Part shown: piece by piece, positions 7,156 through 18,950 of the stretch
How the letters are laid out: every line of letters begins with the position of its first letter
Position numbering within the stretch: the first letter of the stretch is position 1
DNA from: an uncultured Methylophilaceae bacterium
GTDB lineage: Bacteria; Pseudomonadota; Gammaproteobacteria; Burkholderiales; Methylophilaceae
Assembly: GCA_903953055.1 (NCBI GenBank)
Contig: CAJBIA010000090.1
Span: 1 to 37,909 of the forward strand
Length of the DNA stretch: 37,909 nt
Direction of reading: 5' to 3'
Translations under genes and position numbers: made by a program
The notes under the pieces: generated by a model
Seen by the model: the letters and a program-made list of their open reading frames with translations, nothing else
Database searches by the model: none
Told to the model about the DNA's origin: nothing

Positions 7156-9864
7156 CTAACTTAGCTTACCGTGACATTGTTTGTATTTTTGACCTGAGCC
7201 GCATGGACATGGGTCATTACGGCCAATCTTGACACCCTCACGTTCAATTGGTGCCATTTCCTTCACCGCAGGCGCCGCCAGAGCTTCATCATAATCCGTA
7301 TGTTGATACTGTACGTTTTCAAGTTCTGTTGGTTTTTCTATTGCCTCTAAATCTGCAGCGCTCTTGACTTGAACTTGCATCGTCACTTGAGTGACTTCAT
7401 GTTTGATCGTGTCTAGCAATGCCGCAAACAATTCGAATGCTTCACGTTTATATTCTTGCTTAGGGTTTTTCTGTGCATAAGAACGCAAATGAATACCTTG
7501 ACGCAAATGATCCAATCCAGCCAAATGCTCACGCCAATGATTGTCCAAACTCTGCAACATCACAGCACGTTCAAATTGACGCATTGTGTCCGCGCCGGCC
7601 ATTTCTTCTTTGGCTTTATAAGCTTCTTCTGCCGCAGCCTGGATAGTCTCGCGTAGCGTTTCTTCATGTAAGTCTGGACTATCCTCAAGCATCTTTTGTA
7701 AATTCAAATGCAGATTAAAATCAGCTTGCAAAACTTTCTCTAGAGAAACCACATCCCACTGCTCTTCAACGCTACCCGGTGGAACGTAAAGTGAAATCAT
7801 GTCCCGAATCACATCATGACGCATCGCAGCGATTGTTTCGCCAACGTCAGTGACTTCCAACAGTTCGTTACGTTGTTCGTAAATGACTTTACGTTGATCA
7901 TTTGAAACATCATCATATTCTAGAAGCTGTTTACGAATGTCAAAGTTACGACCTTCCACTTTACGTTGCGCATTTTCAATAGCACGCGTCACCCATGGAT
8001 GCTCAATGGCTTCACCCTCTGGCATTTTGAGGCGCTCCATAATGGCAGCAACACGATCCGATGCAAAAATACGTAACAATTGATCTTCAAGTGATAGATA
8101 AAAACGACTAGAGCCCGGATCCCCTTGACGGCCAGAACGTCCTCTTAATTGATTATCCACACGGCGAGATTCATGACGCTCTGTACCAATGATGTGCAAA
8201 CCACCTGCAGCCAACACGGCATCATGCCTGAGTTGCCACTCCGATTTTAACTTCGCAACCTTAGCTTGTTTCTCATCATCCGAAAGCGATTCATCACTAC
8301 GCACAAGATCAATTTCAGGTTCAGGATTGCCGCCCAACACAATGTCAGTGCCACGACCAGCCATATTGGTCGCAATCGTAATCACACCAGGACGTCCCGC
8401 TTGTACAATAATATGGGCTTCGCGCTCATGCTGTTTTGCATTCAATACTTGATGCTCTAATTTTGCTTTGGTCAGCAAATCTGCGATCAATTCAGAATTT
8501 TCAATAGAAGTCGTACCAACCAAAACCGGCTGTCCACGCACTTGGCATTCTTTAATATCTTCAATGACCGCATTGTATTTTTCACGTGCGGTACGATAAA
8601 CCTTATCCATCTGATCTTTACGTTGCATGATGCGATGCGTTGGAATAATCACCGTTTCCAAGCCGTAAATTTGATTAAACTCGTAGGCTTCTGTATCAGC
8701 AGTACCGGTCATTCCTGATAATTTCCCGTACATACGGAAATAGTTTTGGAATGTAATTGAGGCAAGCGTTTGGTTTTCTTTTTGAATCGCTACGCCTTCC
8801 TTAGCCTCAACCGCTTGATGCAAACCATCAGACCAACGACGGCCAGTCATCATACGACCTGTAAACTCATCGACAATGACGATCTCACCATCACGAACCA
8901 CATAGTGTTGGTCTCTGTGGAATAAGGATTGGGCGCGCAATGAAGCGTACATATGATGGACTAGGCTAATACTCGCAGCATCATACAAACTCGCCCCTGG
9001 AAACAACAAACCTGACTTCTCAAGCAATTCCTCTGCATGTTCATGACCACTCTCAGACAAGATCACTTGCTGCGCTTTCTCATCAACCCAGTAATCGCCT
9101 TCGCCTTCTTCTTCTGTTTGACGAACCAGCTGTGCAGCAATGCCATTCATTTGATTGTACAAATCAATGCTATCGTCAGCTTGACCAGAAATAATAAGCG
9201 GGGTTCGGGCTTCATCAATCAAGATTGAATCAACCTCATCAATCAAGGCATAGCTTAAACCACGCTGCACTCGCTCTTCAGCAGTAAAAACCATGTTGTC
9301 ACGAAGATAATCAAAACCAAATTCATTATTAGTGCCGTAAGTGATGTCTGCTGCGTATGCTTGTTGTTTTGCATCATGGGGCATTTGTGAAAGATTAATG
9401 CCAACAGTCAACCCTAAGAAGTTGTAGAGTTTAGACATCCACTCAGCATCACGTTTAGCCAAATAATCGTTGACCGTAATGACATGCACGCCATTACCAG
9501 TGAGGGCATTCAAATAAGCCGGTAAAGTTGCCACTAAAGTCTTACCTTCGCCTGTCCGCATTTCAGCAATTTTGCCTGCATTAAGGACCATGCCACCGAT
9601 GAGCTGAACATCGAAATGACGCATTTGAAATACGCGACGACCACCTTCACGCACTACAGCAAAAGCTTCTGGCAACAACTGATCTAGCGTTTCACCCGCT
9701 TGATAGCGACTTTTGAATTGCTCGGTTTTTGCACGCAACTCCTCATCACTAAGTGATTCCATTTCAGGCTCAAGGGCATTGATCGCAGCCACCTGCTGAA
9801 AGTATTTCTTCACTAGTCGATCATTACGACTACCAAATAGTTTTCTAAAAAGCTTGAATAACAT
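7156..9864 (-). CDS. secA: Preprotein translocase ATPase SecA
   Basis: SecA drives protein export through SecYEG using ATP. The 902-residue length is standard. Visible motifs are the Walker A region MRTGEGKT (around residue 102-109), the [18 protein letters not shown] Walker B segment, NMAGRGTDI, and the helicase-like [12 protein letters not shown]. The C-terminal zinc-binding SEC-C motif [15 protein letters not shown] (Cys886, Cys888, Cys897, His898) binds SecB and phospholipid in the family. The start ATG at 9864 is preceded by a short hairpin. The DciA-like gene is divergent, a frequent neighbour of secA. The gene is intact with no frameshift. Confidence 0.98.
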   Translation of the reverse strand: MLFKLFRKLFGSRNDRLVKKYFQQVAAINALEPEMESLSDEELRAKTEQFKSRYQAGETLDQLLPEAFAVVREGGRRVFQMRHFDVQLIGGMVLNAGKIAEMRTGEGKTLVATLPAYLNALTGNGVHVITVNDYLAKRDAEWMSKLYNFLGLTVGINLSQMPHDAKQQAYAADITYGTNNEFGFDYLRDNMVFTAEERVQRGLSYALIDEVDSILIDEARTPLIISGQADDSIDLYNQMNGIAAQLVRQTEEEGEGDYWVDEKAQQVILSESGHEHAEELLEKSGLLFPGASLYDAASISLVHHMYASLRAQSLFHRDQHYVVRDGEIVIVDEFTGRMMTGRRWSDGLHQAVEAKEGVAIQKENQTLASITFQNYFRMYGKLSGMTGTADTEAYEFNQIYGLETVIIPTHRIMQRKDQMDKVYRTAREKYNAVIEDIKECQVRGQPVLVGTTSIENSELIADLLTKAKLEHQVLNAKQHEREAHIIVQAGRPGVITIATNMAGRGTDIVLGGNPEPEIDLVRSDESLSDDEKQAKVAKLKSEWQLRHDAVLAAGGLHIIGTERHESRRVDNQLRGRSGRQGDPGSSRFYLSLEDQLLRIFASDRVAAIMERLKMPEGEAIEHPWVTRAIENAQRKVEGRNFDIRKQLLEYDDVSNDQRKVIYEQRNELLEVTDVGETIAAMRHDVIRDMISLYVPPGSVEEQWDVVSLEKVLQADFNLHLNLQKMLEDSPDLHEETLRETIQAAAEEAYKAKEEMAGADTMRQFERAVMLQSLDNHWREHLAGLDHLRQGIHLRSYAQKNPKQEYKREAFELFAALLDTIKHEVTQVTMQVQVKSAADLEAIEKPTELENVQYQHTDYDEALAAPAVKEMAPIEREGVKIGRNDPCPCGSGQKYKQCHGKLS

Positions 9865-9879
9865 AGAGTGACACCAACT

Positions 9880-9895
9880 TTCCGCTATCGCGGAA
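9880..9895 (-). other. Small hairpin in the secA leader
   Basis: TTCCGC (9880-9885) and GCGGAA (9890-9895) form a 6-bp stem with a four-base loop, sixteen bases upstream of the secA ATG on the transcribed side. It has no T-run and is not a terminator. It lies close to the ribosome-binding region and could influence initiation. No SecM-like upstream gene is present; a regulatory role is speculative. Confidence 0.35.
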
Positions 9896-10075
9896 CCCTC
9901 TTAAGATTGACTTAAAAATAATTTAATACACTAAATTCCCGAGATTTTACCATAACCAAGCTGCCTCTCGGCAGCCTTTAGATCGTCACTTAAAACACGA
10001 ACCTCTATGCAAACGATATAATAAGCATTTTAGTAATTCTACGTTCGCTATTTCAACTCGCGCGAGGTCTTAAAT

Positions 10076-10489
10076 TTGCAATTAATCAATGCAATACTCA
10101 AAGATACCGCCCTATCAAAACTAGCAGATAGAGCCCAAGAGCTGACTTCGACACAAAAAATATGGAACGAAATCGTCCCGTCCCAACTAAAGCAATATGC
10201 ACTAGCGGGTAATTTTGAACATAAACGGCTAACAGTACATGTTGAAAATGGGGCTATTGCGGCAAAAATCAAGCTCTTACTTCCCAGTTTACTCACAAAG
10301 CTACAAAAACAAGGCCTTGAAATTACTTCAATTCGAGTCCAAGTGCAAGTTCAATCAAAGGCAGAAAAACCCATCAAGCCACCCCGCCGTGTTAGCAATA
10401 GCGCATCAAAAAATTTACAGTCCTTAGCAAAGCAACTGGAGGGCTCTGAATTAGGTGATGCATTAAACAGGCTATCAAAAAGAACTTAA
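10076..10489 (+). CDS. DciA-like protein (DUF721)
   Basis: This 137-residue protein has a central domain (about residues 25-85) with KIWNEIVPSQLKQYALAG and LTVHVENGAIAAKIKLLLPSLL. That pattern matches DUF721/DciA proteins, which load the replicative helicase in many bacteria lacking DnaC; other DUF721 members are uncharacterised. The C-terminal third is basic and low in complexity. The start is a TTG: the frame is closed upstream at 10034, no ATG or GTG intervenes, and an AGGT eight bases ahead supports it. It is divergent from secA, a usual neighbour, and ends in a shared terminator. Confidence 0.72.
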   Translation: MQLINAILKDTALSKLADRAQELTSTQKIWNEIVPSQLKQYALAGNFEHKRLTVHVENGAIAAKIKLLLPSLLTKLQKQGLEITSIRVQVQVQSKAEKPIKPPRRVSNSASKNLQSLAKQLEGSELGDALNRLSKRT

Positions 10490-10490
10490 A

Positions 10491-10517
10491 AAAAATGACC
10501 ACATAGTGGTCATTTTT
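10491..10517. terminator. Bidirectional intrinsic terminator
   Basis: AAAAATGACCAC (10491-10502) and GTGGTCATTTTT (10506-10517) form a perfect 12-bp stem with a three-base loop, with A- and T-runs at either end. It lies between the convergent stops of the DciA-like gene (10489) and ppa (10545), so it can serve both. Confidence 0.9.
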
Positions 10518-10544
10518 AACTCATCAAAAAACATCAATAGGCTT

Positions 10545-11072
10545 TTATACTTTAGCTCTTGCAACGCTAGCAACAATCTCAGCCTTGGCTGCATCAACAC
10601 CTTCCCATTCACCAACTTTGACCCATTTGCCTTTTTCCAAATCTTTGTAGTGTTCGAAAAAGTGTGCAATCGGGGCCAATTGAAATTCAGGAATATCTTG
10701 GTAACTTTGAACATTTTTATATTGTGGGCAGATTTTATCTACCGGCACAGCGAGCACTTTGGCATCCATACCTGATTCATCTTCCATCATTAGCACGCCA
10801 ATTGCACGGCAACGAATCACCACCCCTGGTTGCAAAGGAATAGGTGTAATCACTAGGACGTCTGTTGGGTCACCATCTTCAGAAAGCGTTTGCGGAATGT
10901 ACCCATAGTTACATGGATAATGCATTGAGGTCCCCATAAAACGATCAACGAAAATCGCACCAGATTCCTTATCTACTTCGAACTTGATTGGTTCGCCCCG
11001 CATTGGGATTTCAATAATGACATTAAAGTCATTTGGAACATCTTTACCCGCAGGCACATTATTTAATGACAT
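10545..11072 (-). CDS. ppa: Inorganic pyrophosphatase, family I
   Basis: This cytoplasmic enzyme hydrolyses pyrophosphate to phosphate, pulling biosynthetic reactions forward. The 175-residue protein has the family I signature DGDPTDVLV within [18 protein letters not shown], and the later KVLAVPVDK and [10 protein letters not shown] segments. A perfect TATAAT (11101-11106, minus strand) overlaps the stop of the carbonic anhydrase gene 29 bases upstream. The gene may therefore have its own promoter as well as readthrough, but the -35 match is poor. Confidence 0.97.
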   Translation of the reverse strand: MSLNNVPAGKDVPNDFNVIIEIPMRGEPIKFEVDKESGAIFVDRFMGTSMHYPCNYGYIPQTLSEDGDPTDVLVITPIPLQPGVVIRCRAIGVLMMEDESGMDAKVLAVPVDKICPQYKNVQSYQDIPEFQLAPIAHFFEHYKDLEKGKWVKVGEWEGVDAAKAEIVASVARAKV

Positions 11073-11101
11073 CTTTTTTCCTTAAGCTATTTTTAAAAAA
11101 A

Positions 11102-11734
11102 TTATACTAATGGTGAAAATTTAAATGTTTTAGGATCATAAGCAGACATCACGCCAGTTTCAATATCAAAATACCAGCCATGTAATGTCAAGGTTCCAGC
11201 CTCGATACGAGTCTGTATGAATGGAAACGTTGCTAGATTCTCTAAAGAAACGACAATCCCTGCTAATTCACACTGGCAAGCCATTTCAGCTGGACTCGCA
11301 TCAGGAAAATCGGCTTTTACACGTCGATATGCATGACTCGCCATGCTCACCCAGGGGCGAATAAATTCACCATCGACCCCTTCTGGCACCCCTTCAGTTA
11401 AGGCTTTAATGCCACCGCATTGTCTATGCCCCATGACCATGATATGGCGAACATCTAAACCACAAACTCCAAACTCAAGTGCAGCGCTCACGCCGTGGTA
11501 ACCACCCCCTTTTTCATAAGGAGGCACTAAGTTAGCAACGTTACGAACAACAAACAAATCCCCTGGCTTTGCATCCATCACAATGGCTGGATCCACTCTT
11601 GAATCAGAGCATGCAATAATCATTGTGCTTGGATTTTGACCTTGACTCAATTCGCCAAATAATGGCTTCTCGCCCATGAAATAGCTTTCATGGAAGCGCT
11701 CATATCCTGCAACAAATTGATCTATATTACTCAT
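11102..11734 (-). CDS. Beta-class carbonic anhydrase
   Basis: This zinc enzyme interconverts carbon dioxide and bicarbonate. In the 210-residue protein the zinc ligands are visible as Cys42 and Asp44 in ACSDSRVDP, and His103 and Cys106 in MGHRQCGG. The length is normal for the Can/CynT type. It overlaps the DUF1232 gene by four bases (ATGA) and lies two genes downstream of purC. Bicarbonate is needed one step before PurC in purine synthesis, which gives a plausible but unproven reason for the linkage. Confidence 0.95.
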   Translation of the reverse strand: MSNIDQFVAGYERFHESYFMGEKPLFGELSQGQNPSTMIIACSDSRVDPAIVMDAKPGDLFVVRNVANLVPPYEKGGGYHGVSAALEFGVCGLDVRHIMVMGHRQCGGIKALTEGVPEGVDGEFIRPWVSMASHAYRRVKADFPDASPAEMACQCELAGIVVSLENLATFPFIQTRIEAGTLTLHGWYFDIETGVMSAYDPKTFKFSPLV

Positions 11735-12018
11735 GAATTTATTTCTCTTCTTATCTGTTCACGACACTCATTTACCACTGCATTGGGTATCATTTTTAAA
11801 GCCACATAGACCAACAAGGGTACTATCACCAAATCATCTAATTGCCCAATGACTGGGATAAAGTCTGGAATCAAATCAAATGGCATCAGCACGTATGCGA
11901 TTGCCAGCCCTAAGAAAATCTTAGCCAAAACTGGTGTTTTTGGATGGCGCAATACAAGTCGATAAACCTCAAACTCTTGCTTTAACTGCCCAGCCACTTT
12001 TTTGAGTTGGCTTAACAT
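11731..12018 (-). CDS. DUF1232 (YkvA-like) membrane protein
   Basis: The 95-residue protein contains the DUF1232 core PFDLIPDFIPVIGQLDDL, flanked by two hydrophobic segments (about residues 32-52 and 65-82). It is therefore probably an inner-membrane protein. No function is established for the family. The gene begins six bases after purC ends and its stop overlaps the start of the carbonic anhydrase gene, placing it in the middle of one operon. Confidence 0.85.
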   Translation of the reverse strand: MLSQLKKVAGQLKQEFEVYRLVLRHPKTPVLAKIFLGLAIAYVLMPFDLIPDFIPVIGQLDDLVIVPLLVYVALKMIPNAVVNECREQIRREINS

Positions 12019-12024
12019 GCTTAA

Positions 12025-12924
12025 TTAAACCGTCAGGTTACGTCCTGTCAGTTTAGTATAAGCTTCACGATATTTTTCACTGGTTTTATCTGCCACATCC
12101 TGAGGCAAGATTGGTGCCGGCGGGATCTTATTCCAACCAGAAGCTTCTAGCCAATCCCGAACATATTGCTTATCAAAACTGGGTGGGTTCTTGCCAACGA
12201 CATATTGGTCAGCCGGCCAAAAGCGTGATGAATCGGGCGTTAACACTTCATCAATCAAGTAAAGCTCACCGTCGGCGTCTAAACCAAATTCGAATTTGGT
12301 GTCCGCAATAATGATGCCCCTGGTGAGCGCATACTCAGCCGCCTCTTGGTACAAGCGAATACTAGTGTTTGCAACTTTTTCTGCCAACTCTTTACCGAGA
12401 AGTGAAGCGCATTTTTCCAGCGTAATATTCTCATCATGATCTCCCACATCCGCTTTACTTGATGGGGTAAAGATAGGCTGTGGCAATTTCGAGGCTTCTT
12501 GTAAGCCCGCCGGCAAAGAAATGCCGCATATCGTTCCATTCGCTTTATATTCTTTCCAACCACTTCCTGCTATATACCCGCGCACAATTGCTTCAATTGG
12601 CAAAGGCTTTAGCTTCTTAACAACCAAAGCACGCTTACCTAATTGCGCTTTTTCAGAAGGGTCACTCACAACACTATCCGGGTTAATCCCTGTCAGATGG
12701 TTAGGGACAATATGCCCTAATTTCTCAAACCAAAAATTAGCAATTTCGGTTAACAAAGCCCCTTTATCTTGAATTGGAGTAGGCAAAATCACGTCAAATG
12801 CAGAAAGCCTATCGGTAGCGATTAACAACATCGTGTTAGCATCAATATCATAAATATCTCGCACCTTACCTTGGTGAAGCAATGGCAGGCTCTTGATGCT
12901 AGATTGCGTAAGCGTATTAGACAA
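12025..12924 (-). CDS. purC: SAICAR synthase PurC
   Basis: PurC joins CAIR and aspartate with ATP to form SAICAR in purine synthesis. The 299-residue protein is of the longer type seen in betaproteobacteria and yeast. Motifs include [13 protein letters not shown] near the N-terminus, [29 protein letters not shown] and [15 protein letters not shown]. It heads the purC-DUF1232-carbonic anhydrase-(ppa) unit. The pgk terminator at 13017-13042 lies downstream of pgk, so purC needs its own promoter in the roughly 90-base gap. Confidence 0.97.
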   Translation of the reverse strand: MSNTLTQSSIKSLPLLHQGKVRDIYDIDANTMLLIATDRLSAFDVILPTPIQDKGALLTEIANFWFEKLGHIVPNHLTGINPDSVVSDPSEKAQLGKRALVVKKLKPLPIEAIVRGYIAGSGWKEYKANGTICGISLPAGLQEASKLPQPIFTPSSKADVGDHDENITLEKCASLLGKELAEKVANTSIRLYQEAAEYALTRGIIIADTKFEFGLDADGELYLIDEVLTPDSSRFWPADQYVVGKNPPSFDKQYVRDWLEASGWNKIPPAPILPQDVADKTSEKYREAYTKLTGRNLTV

Positions 12925-13016
12925 AGCAGTTTCCTAAAGATGAAGCGCTTATAAGGGCTAATGATTAATTTAATAGATAAGATTATACCTTAGAGTGGCT
13001 AGTCTAAAAATACGAT

Positions 13017-13042
13017 AAAAAAGGGCCATGCGGCCCTTTTTT
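13017..13042 (-). terminator. Intrinsic terminator of pgk
   Basis: AAAAAAGGGCC (13017-13027), loop ATGC, then GGCCCTTTTTT (13032-13042) make a perfect 11-bp stem with a T-run. It begins 18 bases beyond the pgk stop on the minus strand and separates the glycolytic cluster from the purC operon. Confidence 0.92.
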
Positions 13043-13059
13043 ATTATTTGACGCAACGA

Positions 13060-14241
13060 TTAAATCTTATTTCGCTGCTCCAAAATATCCACTGCTGGTA
13101 ATTTTTTACCTTCTAGGAATTCCAAAAAGGCCCCGCCAGCCGTTGAGATATAAGAGACTTGATCATAGATATCATATTTTTGAATAGCCGCAATCGTATC
13201 TCCACCGCCCGCAAGGGTGAATGCCTTGGTCTTTGCAATGGCCATCGCAATGGTTTTAGTTCCCTCACCAAACTGGTCAAACTCAAACACGCCCAACGGA
13301 CCATTCCAAACAACCGTTCCAGCCTTCATGATAATGTCCGCAAGCTCCTGAGCAGATTTTGGTCCGATATCAAAAATCATATCATCTGATGCAATTGCAT
13401 TAGCATCCTTAATGACTGCTGGCTCATTCGCATCAAAATGCTTCCCGGTAACCACATCCACTGCAATTGGAACCGCTGCCCCACGCTTGGCCATTTTTTC
13501 CATTAGAGCACAAGCTGTCGTTAGCAAATCGTCTTCACATAAAGAATAACCAATTTCTAAACCCGTTGCTTTCAAGAAGGTATTTGCAATTCCCCCGCCG
13601 ACCACTAACTGGTCAACCTTTTCAGACAAGCTTTCAAGCACGGTTAATTTAGTAGATACTTTAGAGCCCCCAACAATCGCCACCATAGGACGCGCTGGAT
13701 TTAATAAGGCTTGAGTCAAAGCTTCTAGCTCCTGCGTAAGCAATATTCCCGCTGCCGCAATAGGCGCGAATTTAGCAACCCCATAAGTAGAAGCCTCTGC
13801 TCGATGCGCAGTACCAAATGCATCCATGACAAAGACATCACAAAGCTTTGCATATGCTTGCGATGTCGCATCTAGATTTTTCTTTTCGCCCACATTAAAA
13901 CGACAGTTCTCGAGTAAAACCAACTCTCCAACATCCACATCAAAATTACCTGTGATCCAATCTTTAATCAATCGAACAGGCTTGCCAAGTTTAGATGAAA
14001 TCACATCAGCAACTGGTTGAAGAGAATTCTCTTCTGAATAAACCCCTTCTTCTGGGCGACCAAGATGTGAGGTCACCATGACTTTCGCACCAGCGTTTAG
14101 CGCAAACACAATCGTTGCCATTGAAGCCGTAATACGTGCATCTGAGGTGACTTTTCCATCTTTAACTGGCACATTTAAATCTGAACGAATCAATACCCGT
14201 TTACCAGTCAAATCCAAATCAGTCATTTTAATTACGGTCAT
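13060..14241 (-). CDS. pgk: Phosphoglycerate kinase
   Basis: Pgk interconverts 1,3-bisphosphoglycerate plus ADP and 3-phosphoglycerate plus ATP. The 393-residue protein shows [17 protein letters not shown] at residues 15-31, [24 protein letters not shown], and the C-terminal GGGDTIAAI nucleotide loop. It follows gap by nine bases, with a ribosome site in the gap, and is closed by a strong terminator. In several relatives pyk and fba follow pgk; here they do not. Confidence 0.97.
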   Translation of the reverse strand: MTVIKMTDLDLTGKRVLIRSDLNVPVKDGKVTSDARITASMATIVFALNAGAKVMVTSHLGRPEEGVYSEENSLQPVADVISSKLGKPVRLIKDWITGNFDVDVGELVLLENCRFNVGEKKNLDATSQAYAKLCDVFVMDAFGTAHRAEASTYGVAKFAPIAAAGILLTQELEALTQALLNPARPMVAIVGGSKVSTKLTVLESLSEKVDQLVVGGGIANTFLKATGLEIGYSLCEDDLLTTACALMEKMAKRGAAVPIAVDVVTGKHFDANEPAVIKDANAIASDDMIFDIGPKSAQELADIIMKAGTVVWNGPLGVFEFDQFGEGTKTIAMAIAKTKAFTLAGGGDTIAAIQKYDIYDQVSYISTAGGAFLEFLEGKKLPAVDILEQRNKI

Positions 14242-14250
14242 AAAAGCTCC

Positions 14251-15306
<1,056 letters not shown>

Positions 15307-15323
15307 CTAGCTTACGTCAATAA

Positions 15324-17309
15324 TTACAGAACTGACTTAACAGTTTTCACTACGTTTTCTACAGTGAAACCGAAATGCTTGAGCAACACGCCACCAGGTG
15401 CAGATTCACCAAATGTGTCGATACCAACTACAGCACCTTCTAAGCCAACATATTTGCGCCAGAAGTCTGGGTGAGCTGCTTCAACAGCCACACGTTTAAC
15501 GCCCGGAGTTAATACGCTGTCACGATAAGCTTGATCTTGACGGTCGAATACGTTAGTTGATGGCATTGAAACCACGCGCACTTTAGTCCCCGCAGCGTTC
15601 AATTCAGCAGCAGCCTTGATAGCTAAATCAAGTTCAGAACCGTTAGCAATGATAATTGCATCAGCCTTACCAGCAACATCAGAAAACACATAACCACCCT
15701 TACGGATTAGGTCGAAGTGTGCTGTATCGTGTTTGATGCCTGGCACGTTCTGACGGCTCAATACCAAACTTGATGGGCCATCTTTACGTTCAACAGCTGA
15801 AACCCAAGCCACTGCAGTTTCTGTTGAGTCAGATGGACGCCATACATCCATACGAGGAATGTAACGAAGACCTGATGTGTTTTCTACTGGTTGGTGCGTT
15901 GGACCATCTTCACCTTGACCAATAGAGTCATGGGTTAATACAGCAATCGTACGTTGTTTCATCAACGCAGCCATACGTAATGCACTCTTAGCGTAGTCTG
16001 AGAACATGTGGAACGTTCCACCGAATGGCAACAAGCCGCCGTGCAAGGCCATGCCGTTCATGATAGCGAACATACCAAATTCACGGACCCCATACGAGAT
16101 ATAGTTTCCTGGCTTTTTACCATTAACGTGAGTGAAGCTACTGCATGACGTTAAGTTAGATCCTGTTAAGTCAGCTGAACCGCCCAAGAATTCTGGCAAT
16201 GTTGGGGCTAATGCAGCAATCACATTTTGTGAGGCTTTACGCGTTGCAATGGTTTCTGCTTTTTCATTTGTCGCAGCAATCAATGCATCAGAAGCTTGTT
16301 TCCAGTTAGCTGGCAAATCACCTGCCATACGGCGTTTGAATTCAGCAGCTTCAGCTGGGAAAGCTTTAGCATACGCATCAAACTTAGCATTCCACTCAGC
16401 TTCTAATTTGGCACCATTAGCTTTTTGATCCCAACCAGCGTAAACATCTGCTGGAATTTCAAATGGAGGATAGTTCCAACCAATGTTTGCACGCGTTGCT
16501 GCAACTTCTTCCTCACCTAATGCAGAGCCATGGCAGTCATGACTACCAGATTTATTTGGTGAACCCATACCAATCACTGTTTTACAGCAAATCAATGATG
16601 GCTTATCTGTAACTGCTTTTGCTTTTTTGACTGCAGCATCAATGGCATCAGAATCGTGACCATCGACTGATTGAACATGCCAGCCATATGCCTCGAAGCG
16701 TTTAACGGTGTCATCTGTGTACCAACCTTCGATATGACCGTCGATTGAAATGCCGTTGTCATCCCAGAAAGCAACTAATTTACCTAGACCCCATGTACCA
16801 GCCAAAGCACAAGCTTCATGTGATACGCCTTCCATCATACAACCATCACCTAAGAAGCAGTATGTATAGTGGTCAACGATTTGATGACCTGGCTTGTTGA
16901 ATTGGTCAGCGAGTAATTTTTCAGCCATCGCGAAACCAACTGCATTAGTAATCCCTTGACCTAGTGGGCCAGTTGTTGTTTCAACGCCTGGAGCATAGCT
17001 ATACTCTGGGTGACCCGCACACTTAGAATGCAATTGACGGAATGTCTTAATTTCATCCATTGGCAAATCGTAGCCAGTTAGGTGCAACAATGAGTAAATC
17101 AACATTGAACCATGGCCGTTAGACAAAATGAAACGATCGCGATCAGCCCAATTTGGATTCGTTGGATTGTGACGCATATTATGGTTCCATAATACTTCAG
17201 CGATTTCAGCCATGCCCATAGGTGCACCTGGGTGGCCAGAGTTAGCTTTTTGCACTGCATCCATAGACAAAGCACGGATAGCGTTTGCTAAATCTTTACG
17301 AGTTGCCAT
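15324..17309 (-). CDS. tkt: Transketolase
   Basis: Transketolase moves two-carbon units between sugar phosphates with thiamine diphosphate. It serves the pentose phosphate pathway and the regeneration part of the ribulose monophosphate or Calvin cycles. With the start used here the protein has 661 residues. Motifs are [20 protein letters not shown], the ThDP site [13 protein letters not shown], and [18 protein letters not shown]. The start is ATG 17309: GGGAG sits seven bases upstream and [12 protein letters not shown] is the usual N-terminus. A TTG 21 bases earlier (17330) is in frame but has no comparable ribosome site. An extended -10-like TGGTATACC is at 17375-17383, a weak promoter candidate. 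About 280 bases upstream are otherwise featureless. Confidence 0.97.
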   Translation of the reverse strand: MATRKDLANAIRALSMDAVQKANSGHPGAPMGMAEIAEVLWNHNMRHNPTNPNWADRDRFILSNGHGSMLIYSLLHLTGYDLPMDEIKTFRQLHSKCAGHPEYSYAPGVETTTGPLGQGITNAVGFAMAEKLLADQFNKPGHQIVDHYTYCFLGDGCMMEGVSHEACALAGTWGLGKLVAFWDDNGISIDGHIEGWYTDDTVKRFEAYGWHVQSVDGHDSDAIDAAVKKAKAVTDKPSLICCKTVIGMGSPNKSGSHDCHGSALGEEEVAATRANIGWNYPPFEIPADVYAGWDQKANGAKLEAEWNAKFDAYAKAFPAEAAEFKRRMAGDLPANWKQASDALIAATNEKAETIATRKASQNVIAALAPTLPEFLGGSADLTGSNLTSCSSFTHVNGKKPGNYISYGVREFGMFAIMNGMALHGGLLPFGGTFHMFSDYAKSALRMAALMKQRTIAVLTHDSIGQGEDGPTHQPVENTSGLRYIPRMDVWRPSDSTETAVAWVSAVERKDGPSSLVLSRQNVPGIKHDTAHFDLIRKGGYVFSDVAGKADAIIIANGSELDLAIKAAAELNAAGTKVRVVSMPSTNVFDRQDQAYRDSVLTPGVKRVAVEAAHPDFWRKYVGLEGAVVGIDTFGESAPGGVLLKHFGFTVENVVKTVKSVL

Positions 17310-17587
17310 TTCTTTCTCCCTATCAATCAATCTATATTAAAGCGTAAAAAGTGCCAGCTCGTTTATTGAATTAAGGTATACCAAAACACACCTAAACAAG
17401 CCTTGCACTGAAATTCTTCAAGCCTCTCCCTCAAATTCATGAATATCGAGGCTACTAAATTTTTGGCCGCGTGATATTTACTTATTAGTTTTACGGGAGC
17501 TTAGAGCTGAATTATTGCTTAATACGGCGTTTTGAGCAATACCAATAATCTCTTAATGGTTGAAAAACAAGATCCCTAAGCAAAGTT

Positions 17588-18142
17588 TTATTTCCATTTA
17601 ATCGAGCATCCAATACTTGCAATTTGGTCAATGGGGCCTTTACCCGTTTTTGCAACCAATGACATCGCCTCTAACAAATCTTTAGTTGCCTCAGGCTTAG
17701 GCGTTGAATCTCGACCTTGATTGTCAAATCGACCGCGATATTGCAACTTCATTTCCGCATTAAACCCAAAAAAGTCAGGCGTACAAACCGCACCATATGT
17801 TTTAGCAACTAATTGGGACTCATCAAACAAGTATGGAAAACCAAATTCAAATAGTTCTGAGACTTCTTTCATTTTTTCAAAAGAGTCTTGAGGATAATTC
17901 ACCGCATCATTGGATGAAATAGCGACTGCATTGATCCCCATCGTTTTAAGAATTTCCAAATCAGAGACCAAGCGTTTTAGAATTGCTTGCACATAAGGGC
18001 AATGGTTACAAATAAACATCACCAACAACCCTTTCTCGCCTGCAATCTCAGCTAAGGACCAATGGCGTCCATCAACTCCTGGCAAATCGAATTGAGGTGC
18101 TTGCCATCCAAAATCACAAACTGGCGGATTCAAACTTACCAT
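17588..18142 (-). CDS. Thioredoxin-fold (redoxin) family protein with CNHC motif
   Basis: The 184-residue protein has a thioredoxin-like fold of the AhpC/TSA-redoxin type. It begins with FGWQAPQFDLPGVDGRHWSL, then the active-site-like VMFICNHCPYVQ (Cys45 and Cys48, a CxxC pair), and PDFFGFNAEMKLQYRGRFD. There is no signal peptide, so it is probably cytoplasmic. This CNHCPYV subfamily is widespread but poorly characterised; thiol reductase or peroxidase activity is inferred. The gene stands alone, divergent from rsmE with a 58-base shared upstream region. Confidence 0.88.
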   Translation of the reverse strand: MVSLNPPVCDFGWQAPQFDLPGVDGRHWSLAEIAGEKGLLVMFICNHCPYVQAILKRLVSDLEILKTMGINAVAISSNDAVNYPQDSFEKMKEVSELFEFGFPYLFDESQLVAKTYGAVCTPDFFGFNAEMKLQYRGRFDNQGRDSTPKPEATKDLLEAMSLVAKTGKGPIDQIASIGCSIKWK

Positions 18143-18200
18143 CTAGATGTTTCCTTCAATTAAAATACAAATTAGATTTTAACACTTTGGCCGAATTCTT

Positions 18201-18950
18201 ATGTCTACTCCACGTTTTTACTGTGATCCATTAATCTCTGACAAGCTTGCGCTTGGCGCACAAATTAAACTGCCTGAAAATGCTGCCATTCATGCTACTC
18301 GCGCACTTAGACTAGAGATTGGTGATGCCGCTATTTTATTTAATGGCGATGGACATAACTACCTGGCCGAATTGATTTTTATTAAGAAAAATGAAGTGAT
18401 CGCCAAAATTAACGACATGATTGCTGTCAAAAACGAATCGCCAATCAAAGTGATCTTAGCCCAAGCCATTTCAAGTGGAGATCGCATGGACTTTACGATT
18501 CAAAAAGCCGTCGAGCTGGGCGTCACCGAAATTCAACCGATCGCCAGCCAACGCAGTGTTGTAAAACTCTCAAGCGACCGGGCAGATAAACGCCGCGAAC
18601 ATTGGCAAAATGTTGTCAATTCTGCATGTGAACAGTCTGGTCGCGCATTTGTGCCAAAAGTTGCCAAGCCAATGACGCTGGCAAACTGGCTCGCCACTAA
18701 ACCAGACGCGCAAACGAAAGTCACACTATCCCCAACAGCCAACGTTTCTTTTAAAGAGTTAACAACACCCAAAGGCAACATCTGCCTTCTCGTTGGCGCC
18801 GAAGGAGGACTCACGGATGATGAAATTAGTCTTGCCGCCCTAGAAGGGTTTATCCCCGTCAGACTAGGCAATAGGATTCTGAGAACTGAAACAGCCCCAC
18901 TTGCCGCCATCGCCACCATGCAAACGATCTGGGGAGACTTTTGTAATTAA
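18201..18950 (+). CDS. rsmE: 16S rRNA (uracil-1498-N3)-methyltransferase RsmE
   Basis: RsmE methylates N3 of U1498 in 16S rRNA using S-adenosylmethionine. The 249-residue SPOUT-type protein has the N-terminal HATRALRLEIGD PUA-like part. The knot-forming C-terminal part has LLVGAEGGLTDDEI and LGNRILRTETAPLAAI, both diagnostic. Its ribosome site is weak. It lies just upstream of argA, and its stop codon falls within the left arm of the inverted repeat flanking the argA promoter. Confidence 0.96.
   Translation: MSTPRFYCDPLISDKLALGAQIKLPENAAIHATRALRLEIGDAAILFNGDGHNYLAELIFIKKNEVIAKINDMIAVKNESPIKVILAQAISSGDRMDFTIQKAVELGVTEIQPIASQRSVVKLSSDRADKRREHWQNVVNSACEQSGRAFVPKVAKPMTLANWLATKPDAQTKVTLSPTANVSFKELTTPKGNICLLVGAEGGLTDDEISLAALEGFIPVRLGNRILRTETAPLAAIATMQTIWGDFCN

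Noticed and set aside
7456-9228. Several open frames of 60-90 codons on the plus strand inside secA
   Set aside because: They are antisense to a complete, well-conserved SecA, lack good ribosome sites and show no recognisable protein features; they are frame shadows.
17310-17330. TTG at 17330 as the transketolase start
   Set aside because: GGGAG is seven bases before ATG 17309, and [12 protein letters not shown] is the normal transketolase N-terminus.
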